NCBI RefSeq assembly: GCF_042432825.1 | Contig: NZ_JBHLWN010000105.1 | Coordinates: 1 to 64,000 of the forward strand | Reading direction: 5' to 3' | Length of the DNA: 64,000 bases | Source: Gordoniibacillus chartarius | GTDB taxonomy: Bacteria > Bacillota > Bacilli > Paenibacillales > NBRC-103111 | Shown here: piece after piece, positions 33,926-42,938 of the stretch | How the letters are laid out: every line of letters begins with the position of its first letter | Position numbering within the stretch: position 1 is the stretch's first letter | The notes under the pieces: generated by a model | Seen by the model: the letters and a program-made list of their open reading frames with translations, nothing else | Told to the model about the DNA's origin: nothing | Database searches by the model: none | Position numbers and translations under genes: made by a program

Positions 33926-34129
33926 TTACTTGCCGCGCTCTGTCTTCCGTTCCTTCGCATGCGCCGTATGCTCGTCCCCGACCAAATCGTGCTCGACTTC
34001 GTCGACCATGGCTTCGACCCATTCGCTGACCGAATCGAGCGGGCCGATGTCCTCGTTTTCCGGCGGGGTCGGAATTCCATAGTTGGTCATATGCTCAAAA
34101 TAGTTCGGCTCTTCCCGGTTATCCGGCAC
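33926..34129 (-). CDS. Small acidic hypothetical protein
   Basis: A 67-residue, strongly acidic, hydrophilic protein I do not recognise: EEPNYFEHMTNYGIPTPPEN, then a helical part (SVSEWVEAMVDEVEHDLVGD) and a basic tail (KERKTERGK). GTG start with AAGGATGTGA upstream. It is convergent with the YjbR gene and 71 bases downstream of the MMPL gene on the same strand. No motif suggests a function. Confidence 0.55.
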   Translation of the reverse strand: MPDNREEPNYFEHMTNYGIPTPPENEDIGPLDSVSEWVEAMVDEVEHDLVGDEHTAHAKERKTERGK

Positions 34130-34200
34130 TGGAGATCACATCCTTCGCATGGAGAGTGTAGAAGTTACTCTCTATGTAGCTTCCGCCTCATCCTGCAAGA

Positions 34201-36414
34201 TTATGCTCCCGTCCGGCCAGGCCACCAATTGCAACGGCCCAGCAGCTGCATCAGCGCCGGGACGAGCAGCAGTCTGACGACGGTTGCGTCAAGCGCGATT
34301 GCAGCGGCGATGCCGATGCCGAGCTGGCGCACGCCGGCCACATCTGCGGCGGCGAACGGGATCGTTACGGCGATCATGATGGCAGCCGCGGCTGTAATGA
34401 GCGGTCCGGTCGCTTCGACGCCTTCGCGGATCGCCGCCGCATTGCTGCCGGTACGGCGGTATGCCTCGCTGATACGGGCCAGTAAAAACACCCCGTAATC
34501 CATGCTGATGCCGAATACGAGTCCGAAAATAAAAACCGGGATCATTATCGCAATGTTAGTCGGCTCCAGTCCGAAGCGGCCGTCCTGACAAACGAGCGTC
34601 ACTATGCCGAAAGCCGCGCCAAGTCCCGCCAGATGCATGAGAACGGTCTTCACGGCGATGATGGCGGCGCGGAAGGCGGCGAGCAGCATCAGCAAATTGG
34701 CGGCTGCGATAAATCCGGCCGCCAGCGGAAGCCGGTTTGCAAGCACGGCGAACAGCTCGCGCTCGTATGCGGCTTCCCCGCCGACATACAGCCGGATTGG
34801 AGAGTTTAAGCTCGTGACGAACGAATCGGACATAGACGTAAAGAAGGCCGCGGATTTGGTTTCCGTCAAGAGGCGGTCCACCCATTCGCGGGCTTCGGTG
34901 GAGGACGGCTCGGCCGCTAGCGTCACCGACAGCAAAGTATATTTATGCTGGATATAGCCGGCGGTGCCCGGAGCGTAACGGACAGCTTGCCCCGGCTGAA
35001 GCAGCAGCTCACGAAGCCGTTCGGCGGGCAGCGCCGCTGCTGAAGCCGCCGACGAGACGTCCAGGACAAGCGGATCGTTCTGCAGCCTGACAGCGAGCGC
35101 GGCGGCCGCCTCCGCTTGACCCGGGCTCCAGGGCCGGCTATGCAGCTTGAGCGGGCTGCCGCCAGCCGCCTCCGCCACGATCCAAATCCGGGTGCTGACC
35201 GGCGGCTCGAACCCGGCGCGTGCAAACGCTTCGGCCGTCCGGCGCGATTCGTAGCTGGCCGGAAGCGAATCCGGTCCGGGGACGGCCAGCTTCATGCCGC
35301 CAAGCGGAAGCAGGAAGAAGGACAAGAGCAGAGCCGCGAACACCGCCGCAGCAACGGGCCGGCGCAGTACGGCGTCGCACCAGCGCCCGGTCAGCGAAGT
35401 CCGCCGCCGGGCGCTTGGGGCCGGCAGCGATTGCAGCAGCGGAGCAGCGACGGCGAGCAGGGCGGGCAGCAGCGTAAACGACAGCAGCAGCGCCAAAGTG
35501 ACGGTCAGCATAGCGGCCAGCGCAACCGTGGAGAACATCGGCAGCGGCAGCGCCGCAATGCCCCCCAACCCGAGCAGTACGCAAGCGGACGAAACGATCA
35601 CGGCGCAGCCGGCTGTCCGCATAGCCGTCTTGGCGGCGGCTTCGGCCGAGGGCGTCAGCCGCAGCTCCTCGCGGAAACGGGCGACCAGAATAAGGGCAAA
35701 ATCGAGTCCGATGGCGAGCCCGGTCATCGGGATCACGCTCAAGACGAACACCGACCACGGAATGCGGCCGCTCCAGGCGGAAGCTATGCCCATTGCACCG
35801 GTTACAGCGCTGACGCCGAGCGCAATCGGCAGCAGCGCCGCCGTCCAGCTGCCGAACGCAATCCGCAAAATAACAAAGGCGACAGGCAGTCCGATCAGCT
35901 CCGCGCGCAGCAGATCGCGGCGGGCCGCCGCATTGACGTCGGCCTGAACGACCGGCTTGCCGGCAAGCCCGGCGGTGAAGGCCGTACTGGCGGGAAGGCG
36001 ATTCCGCAGCTCGGCGATCAATCGTTCCTGCCCGGACGGTTGAACGGCAATCGTGACCGCCGCATACGCCGCCAGTCCGCTCTTCGCGAGCACCGGGCCC
36101 GAAACCCGCTCCACGCCGCCGACAGTCCGTATCCGATTCGCCGCCTCATGGACGAATTGCTCAATAGCTGCTGGGGATGAGCTCCCTGTTGGCTCCACGT
36201 ATACAATTACCGGTTCTTCCGGTATCCGGAACTCTTTGGCGAGAAGACGATGCGCTTCCCGGTAATTGCCGTCCGGGATTTCAAGTCCGTGTCCGCGAAG
36301 CGACCCCGGCAGCTGCAGCGCGAGCGCCGACGCCGCAGTCAGCAGCGCGGCCCAGAGGAAGAGAACGACATAAGCATGTCTGAAGCACAGCAAGGCAAGC
36401 TTTACATGCGGCAT
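34201..36414 (-). CDS. MMPL-family RND transporter
   Basis: A 737-residue RND-superfamily membrane protein with about 12 membrane segments in two halves and two large extracytoplasmic loops (about 35-170 and 385-545). MMPL motifs appear in VIPMTGLAIGLDFALILVAR and in the second half near GLVFGISMDYGVFLLAR. MMPL proteins move lipids, polyketides or siderophores across the membrane. AAGGGGGCGG precedes the ATG. It is the last gene of the T3PKS-methyltransferase-oxidoreductase operon, 34 bases from the oxidoreductase, so it likely exports or positions that product. The segment is very GC-rich. Confidence 0.9.
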   Translation of the reverse strand: MPHVKLALLCFRHAYVVLFLWAALLTAASALALQLPGSLRGHGLEIPDGNYREAHRLLAKEFRIPEEPVIVYVEPTGSSSPAAIEQFVHEAANRIRTVGGVERVSGPVLAKSGLAAYAAVTIAVQPSGQERLIAELRNRLPASTAFTAGLAGKPVVQADVNAAARRDLLRAELIGLPVAFVILRIAFGSWTAALLPIALGVSAVTGAMGIASAWSGRIPWSVFVLSVIPMTGLAIGLDFALILVARFREELRLTPSAEAAAKTAMRTAGCAVIVSSACVLLGLGGIAALPLPMFSTVALAAMLTVTLALLLSFTLLPALLAVAAPLLQSLPAPSARRRTSLTGRWCDAVLRRPVAAAVFAALLLSFFLLPLGGMKLAVPGPDSLPASYESRRTAEAFARAGFEPPVSTRIWIVAEAAGGSPLKLHSRPWSPGQAEAAAALAVRLQNDPLVLDVSSAASAAALPAERLRELLLQPGQAVRYAPGTAGYIQHKYTLLSVTLAAEPSSTEAREWVDRLLTETKSAAFFTSMSDSFVTSLNSPIRLYVGGEAAYERELFAVLANRLPLAAGFIAAANLLMLLAAFRAAIIAVKTVLMHLAGLGAAFGIVTLVCQDGRFGLEPTNIAIMIPVFIFGLVFGISMDYGVFLLARISEAYRRTGSNAAAIREGVEATGPLITAAAAIMIAVTIPFAAADVAGVRQLGIGIAAAIALDATVVRLLLVPALMQLLGRCNWWPGRTGA

Positions 36415-36448
36415 CCGGTCCGCCCCCTTGTTCGGTCGCGTAAGCGTC

Positions 36449-37624
36449 TCACCCGCGCAGACGCGTAGCGCGGATAAGGCTCTGCGGCAGGGCCGGTACG
36501 AGCCGGCCCAGCTCCAGCAGCGCCCGGGCCAGCCGCGGCTGCCGCAGGCCCGCGTGCAGCAGCCGCCCCCAGCGGATCGGGGCGGCCAGCTCGCGGCGGA
36601 GCGCCTCGCGGTAGCGGCGCTCCCATTCCGCCGCCGGCATGCGGCCGGCGAGGCAGGCGTCGGCGAGCTCGGCGCACAGCAGCGCCGAGCGGAGCGCCAT
36701 CGCCATGCCGTCGCCGCACAGCGGCGGCACGAGCGCCGCCGCGTCGCCGACCGGCGGCAGCGCGCCCTTTGCGGCCGGCAGAAGGGCCGCGGCTACAGGG
36801 GAGACGGCTGTGACCGTCTCCGCAACTACGGCGCCGCCGTCCAGCAGCTCCGCCAGCATACGGTGCCGGCTCGCATAATGCGCGACGGCCGATTGTACGG
36901 TGCCGCCGGAGCTGCGAAAGGCGTCCCTGCTCATCAGCGCGGCGACGTTCAATCGGTTTCCCTCAACGGGGGCAACGCCGATATAGCCGTCGCGGCTGAA
37001 GAACATGTCGACCGCAGCGGCGACGCGCCTAGCGGTTTCCATATGCAGCTTAACGCCGACGAAAGCGCTGGCGGCACCCGGCCGTCTTCCTCTTCCGGAA
37101 GGCGAGCCGGGCAGTCCCGAACGGGCATGCCGCCCCCACGCCGCCACCGCAATTCGAGCCCGTATTACGTTTAACTGCTCGCCGCTGCGGATTCTCACCA
37201 GCCAGCCGTCCCCGCCGTCCTCCGGCTCGACAGCCGTTACCGTCGCTGCGGTCTGCACGATCGCCCCCGCGCGCCGCGCCGCCTCGTGCAGCGCTGTGTC
37301 GAGCGCATGACGGCTCCAGCCCAGAGCCGTTCCCGGCAGCGGAACGACAAGCGGCCCTCCGCCTCCTTCCGCATGCAGCCGGGCTGCTGTAAGCCTCCGC
37401 GGCGCAGTCTCGCTGTCCGGCGGCAAATCTACCCCCAGCTTGGCCAGCATGCGGCCGGCTTCCGGCGACAGGAATTCTCCGCACACCTTATGCCGCGGGA
37501 AGTCGTCACGGTCAATCGCAATGACGCGCCAGCCCCGCGAAGCCAGCGCTCCGGCCAAGGCGGTCCCGCCGATTCCCGCGCCGGCAATAACGACGTCGTA
37601 CCGTTCCGGTTGTCCGCTAATCAT
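36449..37624 (-). CDS. FAD-dependent oxidoreductase, geranylgeranyl-reductase-like
   Basis: A 391-residue flavoprotein with the N-terminal FAD-binding motif VVIAGAGIGGTALAGALA and the family signature FPRHKVCGEFLSPEAGRML. Later come VAAWGRHARSG and VGDAAALVPPLCGDGMAMAL, the second FAD/GD motif. The family includes geranylgeranyl reductases and oxygenases acting on polyketide or prenyl chains. The start ATG (37624) overlaps the end of the methyltransferase gene by 8 bases, with GGCGGAAACTCG before it. Probably tailors the type III polyketide. Confidence 0.88.
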   Translation of the reverse strand: MISGQPERYDVVIAGAGIGGTALAGALASRGWRVIAIDRDDFPRHKVCGEFLSPEAGRMLAKLGVDLPPDSETAPRRLTAARLHAEGGGGPLVVPLPGTALGWSRHALDTALHEAARRAGAIVQTAATVTAVEPEDGGDGWLVRIRSGEQLNVIRARIAVAAWGRHARSGLPGSPSGRGRRPGAASAFVGVKLHMETARRVAAAVDMFFSRDGYIGVAPVEGNRLNVAALMSRDAFRSSGGTVQSAVAHYASRHRMLAELLDGGAVVAETVTAVSPVAAALLPAAKGALPPVGDAAALVPPLCGDGMAMALRSALLCAELADACLAGRMPAAEWERRYREALRRELAAPIRWGRLLHAGLRQPRLARALLELGRLVPALPQSLIRATRLRG

Positions 37625-38357
37625 CGAGTTTCCGCCTGTTCGGACGCAACGTGACGGCATAGCGAAACAGCGGCATCCAGCGGTACTCGAGCTCGAGCTC
37701 GCCCCCCAGCTGTTCGTTCAGCCGGTCCCGCAAATCGTCCCAGTCCGCAGCACGGAACCCTTTGGCGACGGACAACGGGCCGTCATGGCGTATGTAGCGG
37801 TTCGGCGACAGTCTCGTTACGAGCCATACCGCGGACCAGGCGACCGGATGCCGGTGAATGTCGGCGATGACGACACCGAGCCGGGACGCCTGCAGCATGC
37901 GCTCTACGGCCGCAACCAGACTGCCGGAGCCGAAATGATGCAGCATCTGCGATGCCGTGACGATATCGGACGAGTCCTGCGGCAGCTCGAACACATCGCA
38001 CTGCCGCACATCGACGCGGGCAACCCCTGCGAACAACCGCCTTGCTTCCGCGCAAGCTTCCTCCGCCACATCCGTCAGGATCAAGCGCAGCACGACATTC
38101 CTCTTCTCCGCCCAGCGCAGCAGACGGCGGTTCACATCGCCCGAGCCGCAGCCGATGTCCGTTACGGTCAGCGCTCGCGGCCGGCCGGCCGCCAGCCACA
38201 GCTTCTCGACGCCGTATAGGGACGGACGGGCCGCTGCGAACAACCGGTTCAAGCGCCGCAAATGCCGGTGCGCCTGCACCAGCGCAGGTCCCCCGGCTGC
38301 TTCATCGTCCATGAGCTCCGGCCGCAGCTCCCTCTCCTGCAGAAAGCGGCCACTCAT
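37617..38357 (-). CDS. SAM-dependent methyltransferase of the T3PKS operon
   Basis: A 246-residue class I methyltransferase: motif I TVTDIGCGSGDVNRRLLRW, then LILTDVAEEA and DIVTASQMLHHFG. The start forms an ATGA overlap with the PKS stop, and its end overlaps the oxidoreductase, so the three are translationally coupled. Inference: it methylates the polyketide (O- or C-methylation of a pyrone or resorcinol). In B. subtilis the equivalent step after BpsA is done by an unrelated membrane methyltransferase (BpsB), so this is a different tailoring set. Confidence 0.88.
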   Translation of the reverse strand: MSGRFLQERELRPELMDDEAAGGPALVQAHRHLRRLNRLFAAARPSLYGVEKLWLAAGRPRALTVTDIGCGSGDVNRRLLRWAEKRNVVLRLILTDVAEEACAEARRLFAGVARVDVRQCDVFELPQDSSDIVTASQMLHHFGSGSLVAAVERMLQASRLGVVIADIHRHPVAWSAVWLVTRLSPNRYIRHDGPLSVAKGFRAADWDDLRDRLNEQLGGELELEYRWMPLFRYAVTLRPNRRKLDD

Positions 38358-39493
38358 CGTACCGCCCCTTTCGGCGCTTCGAACCGGATTTGCAGCAGCT
38401 CAACGGTCAGTCCCGGCCCGAACGCCATGGCGACTCCCGCTTCCCCGTGCCGCAGGCCTCCATTTTCGCTCAGATCGCGCCGCAGCTGGTCGAGAACGAA
38501 CAATATCGTCGCCGAGGACAAATTGCCGTAATTCCGCAAAACGGTCCGGCTGGCGGCAAGCTGCTCCCCGGACAGCCCCCACAAGCTCTGAACGGTATCG
38601 AGAATTGCTCTGCCGCCCGGGTGAACGGCCCACAGGTCCACACCCGGAGCGTACACCCCGAGCCGCTCCAGCTCAGCGCCGGCGTACAAGCCCAGCAGCT
38701 CGGGAATGCGCGGCGACAAAAACAGCTCGAAGCCGGTGTTCCCGACCGTCCAGGTCATCGCGTCCGCCCCGTCCGGGAGCAGCACGGACCTTTTCGCCCC
38801 CAGCCGAAACGTGCCGCCGGCCGGCAAAGCGTCATCGGCCGCCCCGACCACGCAGGCTGCGGCCCCGTCGCCGAACATCGCCGCGGCTACGAGCTCGTGG
38901 CGCTCGCCGGCCGGCTGCACATGGAGCGTACACAGCTCCACGCAGACGACTAACGCCTTGGCGGCCGGATCGTGCCGCACAAGCTCGCCGGCGATCCCGA
39001 TCGCCTTCAATCCGGCCGCGCAGCCGAGAAAATACAGCGGCAGCCGCTCCACATCGGGACGCAGCTCCAAAGCCCGCACCAGCTCGGCATCGATGCCGGG
39101 TATGTGCAGCCCCGTACAGCTGACGGCCAGAAGATGGGTAATGTCCTCGCTCCTCACCCCTGCATCGTCCATCGCACGCTTCGCCGCGGCAGCCGCCAGC
39201 GGTAGCGCATGCTCACGGTACAGCTGTCCCCGCATCGCCGTCGTCGGTACCCGGTGCTGCGGCGTCCCCGGAAGAAAGTCGCATCGCTCCGAATCGCGGA
39301 GAAAGCTGGGCTCGCACGTATATCTGGTGCGTACGGCGCTTTGCCGAAACAGCCGCCGTACCCACCGATCCGCCTCGGCTTGTCCGGCCGCAGCCCGGGC
39401 GAGCCGCTCGGCCGCCTCCTCTTGATCCACCTTATAAGCAGGTAATGCCGTCCCCATGCCAACGATGGCGGCAGCTCCTTGTTCTTGTTCCAT
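38354..39493 (-). CDS. Type III polyketide synthase
   Basis: A chalcone/stilbene-synthase-superfamily homodimeric enzyme that condenses malonyl-CoA onto an acyl-CoA starter. The 379-residue product has the full catalytic triad: Cys158 in YFLGCAAGLKA, His291 in WAVHPGGRAIL and Asn324 in NYGNLSSATI. The gatekeeper stretch GNTGFELFLSPRIPELL is also present. Closest in style to bacterial alkylpyrone/alkylresorcinol synthases (BpsA/PKS11 type), but the product cannot be read from sequence. GGGGGGACG precedes the ATG. First gene of the operon. Confidence 0.95.
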   Translation of the reverse strand: MEQEQGAAAIVGMGTALPAYKVDQEEAAERLARAAAGQAEADRWVRRLFRQSAVRTRYTCEPSFLRDSERCDFLPGTPQHRVPTTAMRGQLYREHALPLAAAAAKRAMDDAGVRSEDITHLLAVSCTGLHIPGIDAELVRALELRPDVERLPLYFLGCAAGLKAIGIAGELVRHDPAAKALVVCVELCTLHVQPAGERHELVAAAMFGDGAAACVVGAADDALPAGGTFRLGAKRSVLLPDGADAMTWTVGNTGFELFLSPRIPELLGLYAGAELERLGVYAPGVDLWAVHPGGRAILDTVQSLWGLSGEQLAASRTVLRNYGNLSSATILFVLDQLRRDLSENGGLRHGEAGVAMAFGPGLTVELLQIRFEAPKGAVR

Positions 39494-39581
39494 CGACGCG
39501 TCCCCCCATCCCGCTATACGTTATCTTGATATATATGAACGGGACAGGAGAGCTAGTACGATCCATCAAGTACCGCAGTAA

Positions 39582-39632
39582 AACATAAAGGCCGGCCGCC
39601 ACCCGATAGTTTCGGATGGAGCGGCCGGCCTC
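39582..39632 (-). terminator. Terminator after the aldose-epimerase-like gene
   Basis: Minus strand: AGGCCGGCCGC / GCGGCCGGCCT, a perfect 11-bp stem around a 29-base loop with an inner CATCCGAAA/CGGGTG pairing, then TTATGTTTT. Confidence 0.85.
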
Positions 39633-39635
39633 TTC

Positions 39636-40502
39636 TTATTTTCGCTCGATCGTAAACTCCGCCTGCAGCTCCCGGTGCGGCCCGACCAGCGTCAGCCCTT
39701 CTCCGGTTTGCAGTGCCCCGTTCTTCGCCATCCAGGGCTCTACGCAGACGAACGGCTTGCCCGGCACGCTCCACAGCACGACGTACCGGAACAGCCCGCT
39801 GTAGGTCAGCTCGACCCGAACGCCTTCCAGCGGCTGAAACGCGATGCGCGGCGCCGCCGCATCGACGAGCGCCACGGATTCCGTCAAATGCTCCAGATCG
39901 ACCGTTCCTTCGTACGGCTTCGTTTGCAGGTCATTGTAGTCATACATCGTCTTCGCGTCGGTATCGTAGGCAAGCGCCTTCCGGTCCGCGGCGAAATACG
40001 GATGAAACCCGGCGTACATCGGCATCTCCCGATCGGATACATTCCGGTAGCTTTGGGCGATTGTCAGCTTCCCTTCCTGAAGGGTATACGTAAATTCCAG
40101 CTCGAAATCGAACGGATACGAAGCCAGCGTCTCCGCGCTGCTCCTCAGCTTCAGCCGAATCCAGGCCGACTCCGCATCCGTCCCGCTGTCTTCGACCGAC
40201 CACGGCATGACCCGGGCGACGCCGTGATTGCGCATCTCGTAGCGCTGCCCTTCCCATTCGTAAGCGCCGTCCGCAAGCTGGCCGCAGATCGGAAACAGCA
40301 CGGGAATGCCGCCCCGGATGTTAGCGGCCGGGTTCGCAAACGTCTCCCGGTCCAGGTACAGCAGCTCCTGTCCGTGCGACCGGAACCCCGTCACAATACC
40401 GCCGCGCTGCGGACATACCCGTACCGCGGAATCGGTCACCGTATCTTTCAGTTCGAACATCGCGTATTCGGCTTCATAGCTGCGAATCTCATAACGGCTC
40501 AT
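39636..40502 (-). CDS. Aldose 1-epimerase family protein
   Basis: A 288-residue galactose-mutarotase-fold protein (LacX/YeaD-like). Conserved parts: RGGIPVLFPICGQL, RNHGVARVMPW, MPMYAGFHPYF (catalytic His region) and FVCVEPWMAKNGAL with the catalytic Glu. It probably interconverts alpha and beta anomers of a sugar or sugar phosphate. GGAGTGGGAG lies upstream of the ATG. Monocistronic between the PKS and sulfonate operons; the terminator at 39582-39632 follows. Confidence 0.9.
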   Translation of the reverse strand: MSRYEIRSYEAEYAMFELKDTVTDSAVRVCPQRGGIVTGFRSHGQELLYLDRETFANPAANIRGGIPVLFPICGQLADGAYEWEGQRYEMRNHGVARVMPWSVEDSGTDAESAWIRLKLRSSAETLASYPFDFELEFTYTLQEGKLTIAQSYRNVSDREMPMYAGFHPYFAADRKALAYDTDAKTMYDYNDLQTKPYEGTVDLEHLTESVALVDAAAPRIAFQPLEGVRVELTYSGLFRYVVLWSVPGKPFVCVEPWMAKNGALQTGEGLTLVGPHRELQAEFTIERK

Positions 40503-40600
40503 TTTCCAGCTCCCACTCCTTCATTGGACAACGACAGGCAAGGTGAAGATCACCTAATTTCCCTATTTCATCCAATCATACCATAGAAGCCGGACAGCCG

Positions 40601-41524
40601 TCAGTCGGCGGACTGTTTCTTCTGCTTCTTGCGCGTCACGCTGCGGCGGCCGTCGATCCCGACGGGAACCCCGCCGTCCACCGTTACCCTGCGCACAACC
40701 CGATGCTGATCGCCGTAATCGTTAATCGCATAATGCTGCGTCGCCCGATTGTCCCAGATCGCCACATCGCCGGGCTGCCAGCGCCAGCGTACCGTATGTT
40801 CGAGGCGGATGACATGCTCCTGCAGCAGCGAGAACAGCTGCGCCGATTGCGACGAGGTGACGCCCAATATTTTTTTGACGAAATGGCCAAGCAGCAGATG
40901 CCGCTCTCCCGTCTCCGGATGCACATGCACGACCGGGTGCTCGGTCTCGTACAAGGTGGAAGTGAAGACGTCCCGCTGCCGCTGCAGCTCACCCTCCGCC
41001 GCCTTCGGCCGCTTCGCTGCGTAATCGTAGTCGTTGGAGTGGAGCGCCCAGAGCCGGTCGGCTAGCTCCTTCAGCTCGGCGGGCAAGCTTTCGTAAGCAG
41101 CCGCCGTGTTCGCCCACACCGTGTCCCCGCCGGCCGCCGGTACGACAATCGCCCGTAATATCGATGCTTGCGGATAAGCGTCGACGAAGGTGACGTCGGT
41201 ATGCCACGAGTCCGCCCGGCCGCCGTGACCGGCGGAATTCAGCTCCAGCACATACGTCGTCCCGTCCTTGATCGGCACGGTCGGATGGGCGACCGGGGAA
41301 CCGAACAAGGTGGCCAGCGCCTCCTGTCCGGCATCGTCCAGATGATGCTGCTCGCGGAAGAAGAGCACCTTATAATTCAGCCAGGCATCCCTGATCACAC
41401 GCACGATAGCCGGATCCAAATCCGCCGACAGCTTCACGCCGCGCACCTCGGCACCGATTAAACCTGCAACCGGGACAATCTTGAGCTCCTGAACCGAAAC
41501 TGCGGTTTCTTGTTGAACAGCCAT
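40601..41524 (-). CDS. TauD/TfdA-family alpha-ketoglutarate dioxygenase
   Basis: A 307-residue Fe(II)/2-oxoglutarate dioxygenase: HxD in DSWHTDVTFVD, the distal His in RATQHYAINDYGDQHRVVRR, and the 2OG-binding Arg nearby. The relatives TauD and AtsK release sulfite or sulfate from taurine or alkyl sulfates. Last gene of the ssu-like operon, 24 bases after the flavin monooxygenase, so a sulfonate or sulfate ester is the likely substrate. The C-terminus is a basic tail (RRSVTRKKQKKQ). Confidence 0.9.
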   Translation of the reverse strand: MAVQQETAVSVQELKIVPVAGLIGAEVRGVKLSADLDPAIVRVIRDAWLNYKVLFFREQHHLDDAGQEALATLFGSPVAHPTVPIKDGTTYVLELNSAGHGGRADSWHTDVTFVDAYPQASILRAIVVPAAGGDTVWANTAAAYESLPAELKELADRLWALHSNDYDYAAKRPKAAEGELQRQRDVFTSTLYETEHPVVHVHPETGERHLLLGHFVKKILGVTSSQSAQLFSLLQEHVIRLEHTVRWRWQPGDVAIWDNRATQHYAINDYGDQHRVVRRVTVDGGVPVGIDGRRSVTRKKQKKQSAD

Positions 41525-41548
41525 ATTTCCCGCCTCCTCTATGAATGG

Positions 41549-42919
41549 TTATTGGGATGATACCAGCGCCTGGCCTTGCCCCTGCTTGCCGAAGCGGCTG
41601 AGCGGCCGCCGCAGCCCCAGATGCTCGCGCAGCGTCGTGCCTTCATATTCCGTACGGAAGAGGCCTCGCCGCTGCAGCTCCGGTACGACGAGCTCAACGA
41701 AGTCGTCCAGTCCGCCGGGCAAAAACGGCGGCATAATGTTGAAGCCGTCCGCCGCTCCGGAGCGGAACCACTCCTCCAGCTGATCGGCGATGCGCTCCGG
41801 CGTTCCGTGGATTTCGCGGTGGCCGCGGGCGCCCGCAATGCGGCGGTACAAGCCGCGAATCGTCAGCCCCTCGCGCTCGGCCAAATCCTTGAGCAGCTGG
41901 AACCGGCTTTTGCCGCCGTTCACGTCCTTCAGCTGCGGCAGCTCCGGCAGCGGACCGTCGACCGGGTACGGGGACAGATCGAACGAAATGAGCGAGGACA
42001 GCAGCGCAACGCCGGCCGGCTCCGGAATAAGCTCTCTCAGCAGCTCCCGCTTCTCCTCCGCCTCCTCTTCCGTACGGCCGATAATGGGGTACACGCCGGG
42101 CATAATTTTCAAATCGTCGGGGGATCTGCCATACCGTGCCAGCCTTCCCTTCACGTCGCTGTAGAACGCCTGCGCTTCGGCCAGCGTCTGCCAAGCGGTG
42201 AAGATCACCTCCGCCGTCTCGGCGGCGAGCTCTTTGCCGGATTCGGAGGAACCGGCCTGAATAACGACCGGGTGGCCCTGCGGCGGGCGGGCGATGTTGA
42301 GCGGGCCGCGTACGGCAAACCACTCGCCCTTATGATCGAGCGCATGCACCTTGTCGCTGTCCAGAAAAATGCCCGTTTCCTTATCGACTACAAGCGCTTC
42401 GTCCTCCCAGCTGTCCCACAGACCGGTAACGACGTCGACGAATTCGCGGGCCCGGCCGTAGCGAAGATCGTGCTGCAAGTGCCGGTCCTTGCTGAAATTA
42501 AGCGCCTCCGCCTCGCTGTTCGAGGTGACGACGTTCCAGGCCGCGCGCCCTCCGCTCAAATGGTCGAGCGAAGCGAACTTGCGGGCTACATGGAACGGTT
42601 CGTTATACGTGGTCGACACCGTTGCCGCCAGGCCGATGCGCTCCGTCACCGCAGCGAGCGCCGACAGGAGCGTAAACGGCTCGGGCCGGGTGTGCACCGT
42701 ATGCCGCAGCGCCGACGGAAACTTCTCCGACACCGCATAACCGTCCGCCAGGAAAATCATATCGAACTTGCCGCGCTCCGCCGTCGCCGCCAGCTTCTTG
42801 TAGAAGTCCAGCTTCATCAGGTCGGCAGACGCCGCCTCCGGGTGTCTCCAGGCCGCGACATGATGCCCCGGGATCATAAAGAAGGCTCCGAGCCGCATTT
42901 GCTTGCCATGTACGCTCAT
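41549..42919 (-). CDS. LLM-class flavin-dependent monooxygenase (NtaA/SnaA/DszA type)
   Basis: A 456-residue FMNH2-dependent luciferase-like monooxygenase. Typical features: MRLGAFFMIPGHHVAAWRHP at the N-terminus, TTYNEPFHVARKFASLDHLS, GRAAWNVVTS and VVIQAGSSESGKELAAE. Relatives oxidise nitrilotriacetate, dibenzothiophene sulfone or dimethyl sulfide. In this operon desulfonation or C-S cleavage of an organosulfur compound is likely. It needs a separate NADH:FMN reductase, which is not encoded in the window. AAGGAGG before the ATG. Confidence 0.9.
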   Translation of the reverse strand: MSVHGKQMRLGAFFMIPGHHVAAWRHPEAASADLMKLDFYKKLAATAERGKFDMIFLADGYAVSEKFPSALRHTVHTRPEPFTLLSALAAVTERIGLAATVSTTYNEPFHVARKFASLDHLSGGRAAWNVVTSNSEAEALNFSKDRHLQHDLRYGRAREFVDVVTGLWDSWEDEALVVDKETGIFLDSDKVHALDHKGEWFAVRGPLNIARPPQGHPVVIQAGSSESGKELAAETAEVIFTAWQTLAEAQAFYSDVKGRLARYGRSPDDLKIMPGVYPIIGRTEEEAEEKRELLRELIPEPAGVALLSSLISFDLSPYPVDGPLPELPQLKDVNGGKSRFQLLKDLAEREGLTIRGLYRRIAGARGHREIHGTPERIADQLEEWFRSGAADGFNIMPPFLPGGLDDFVELVVPELQRRGLFRTEYEGTTLREHLGLRRPLSRFGKQGQGQALVSSQ

Positions 42920-42938
42920 CCTTGTATCCTCCTTATCA

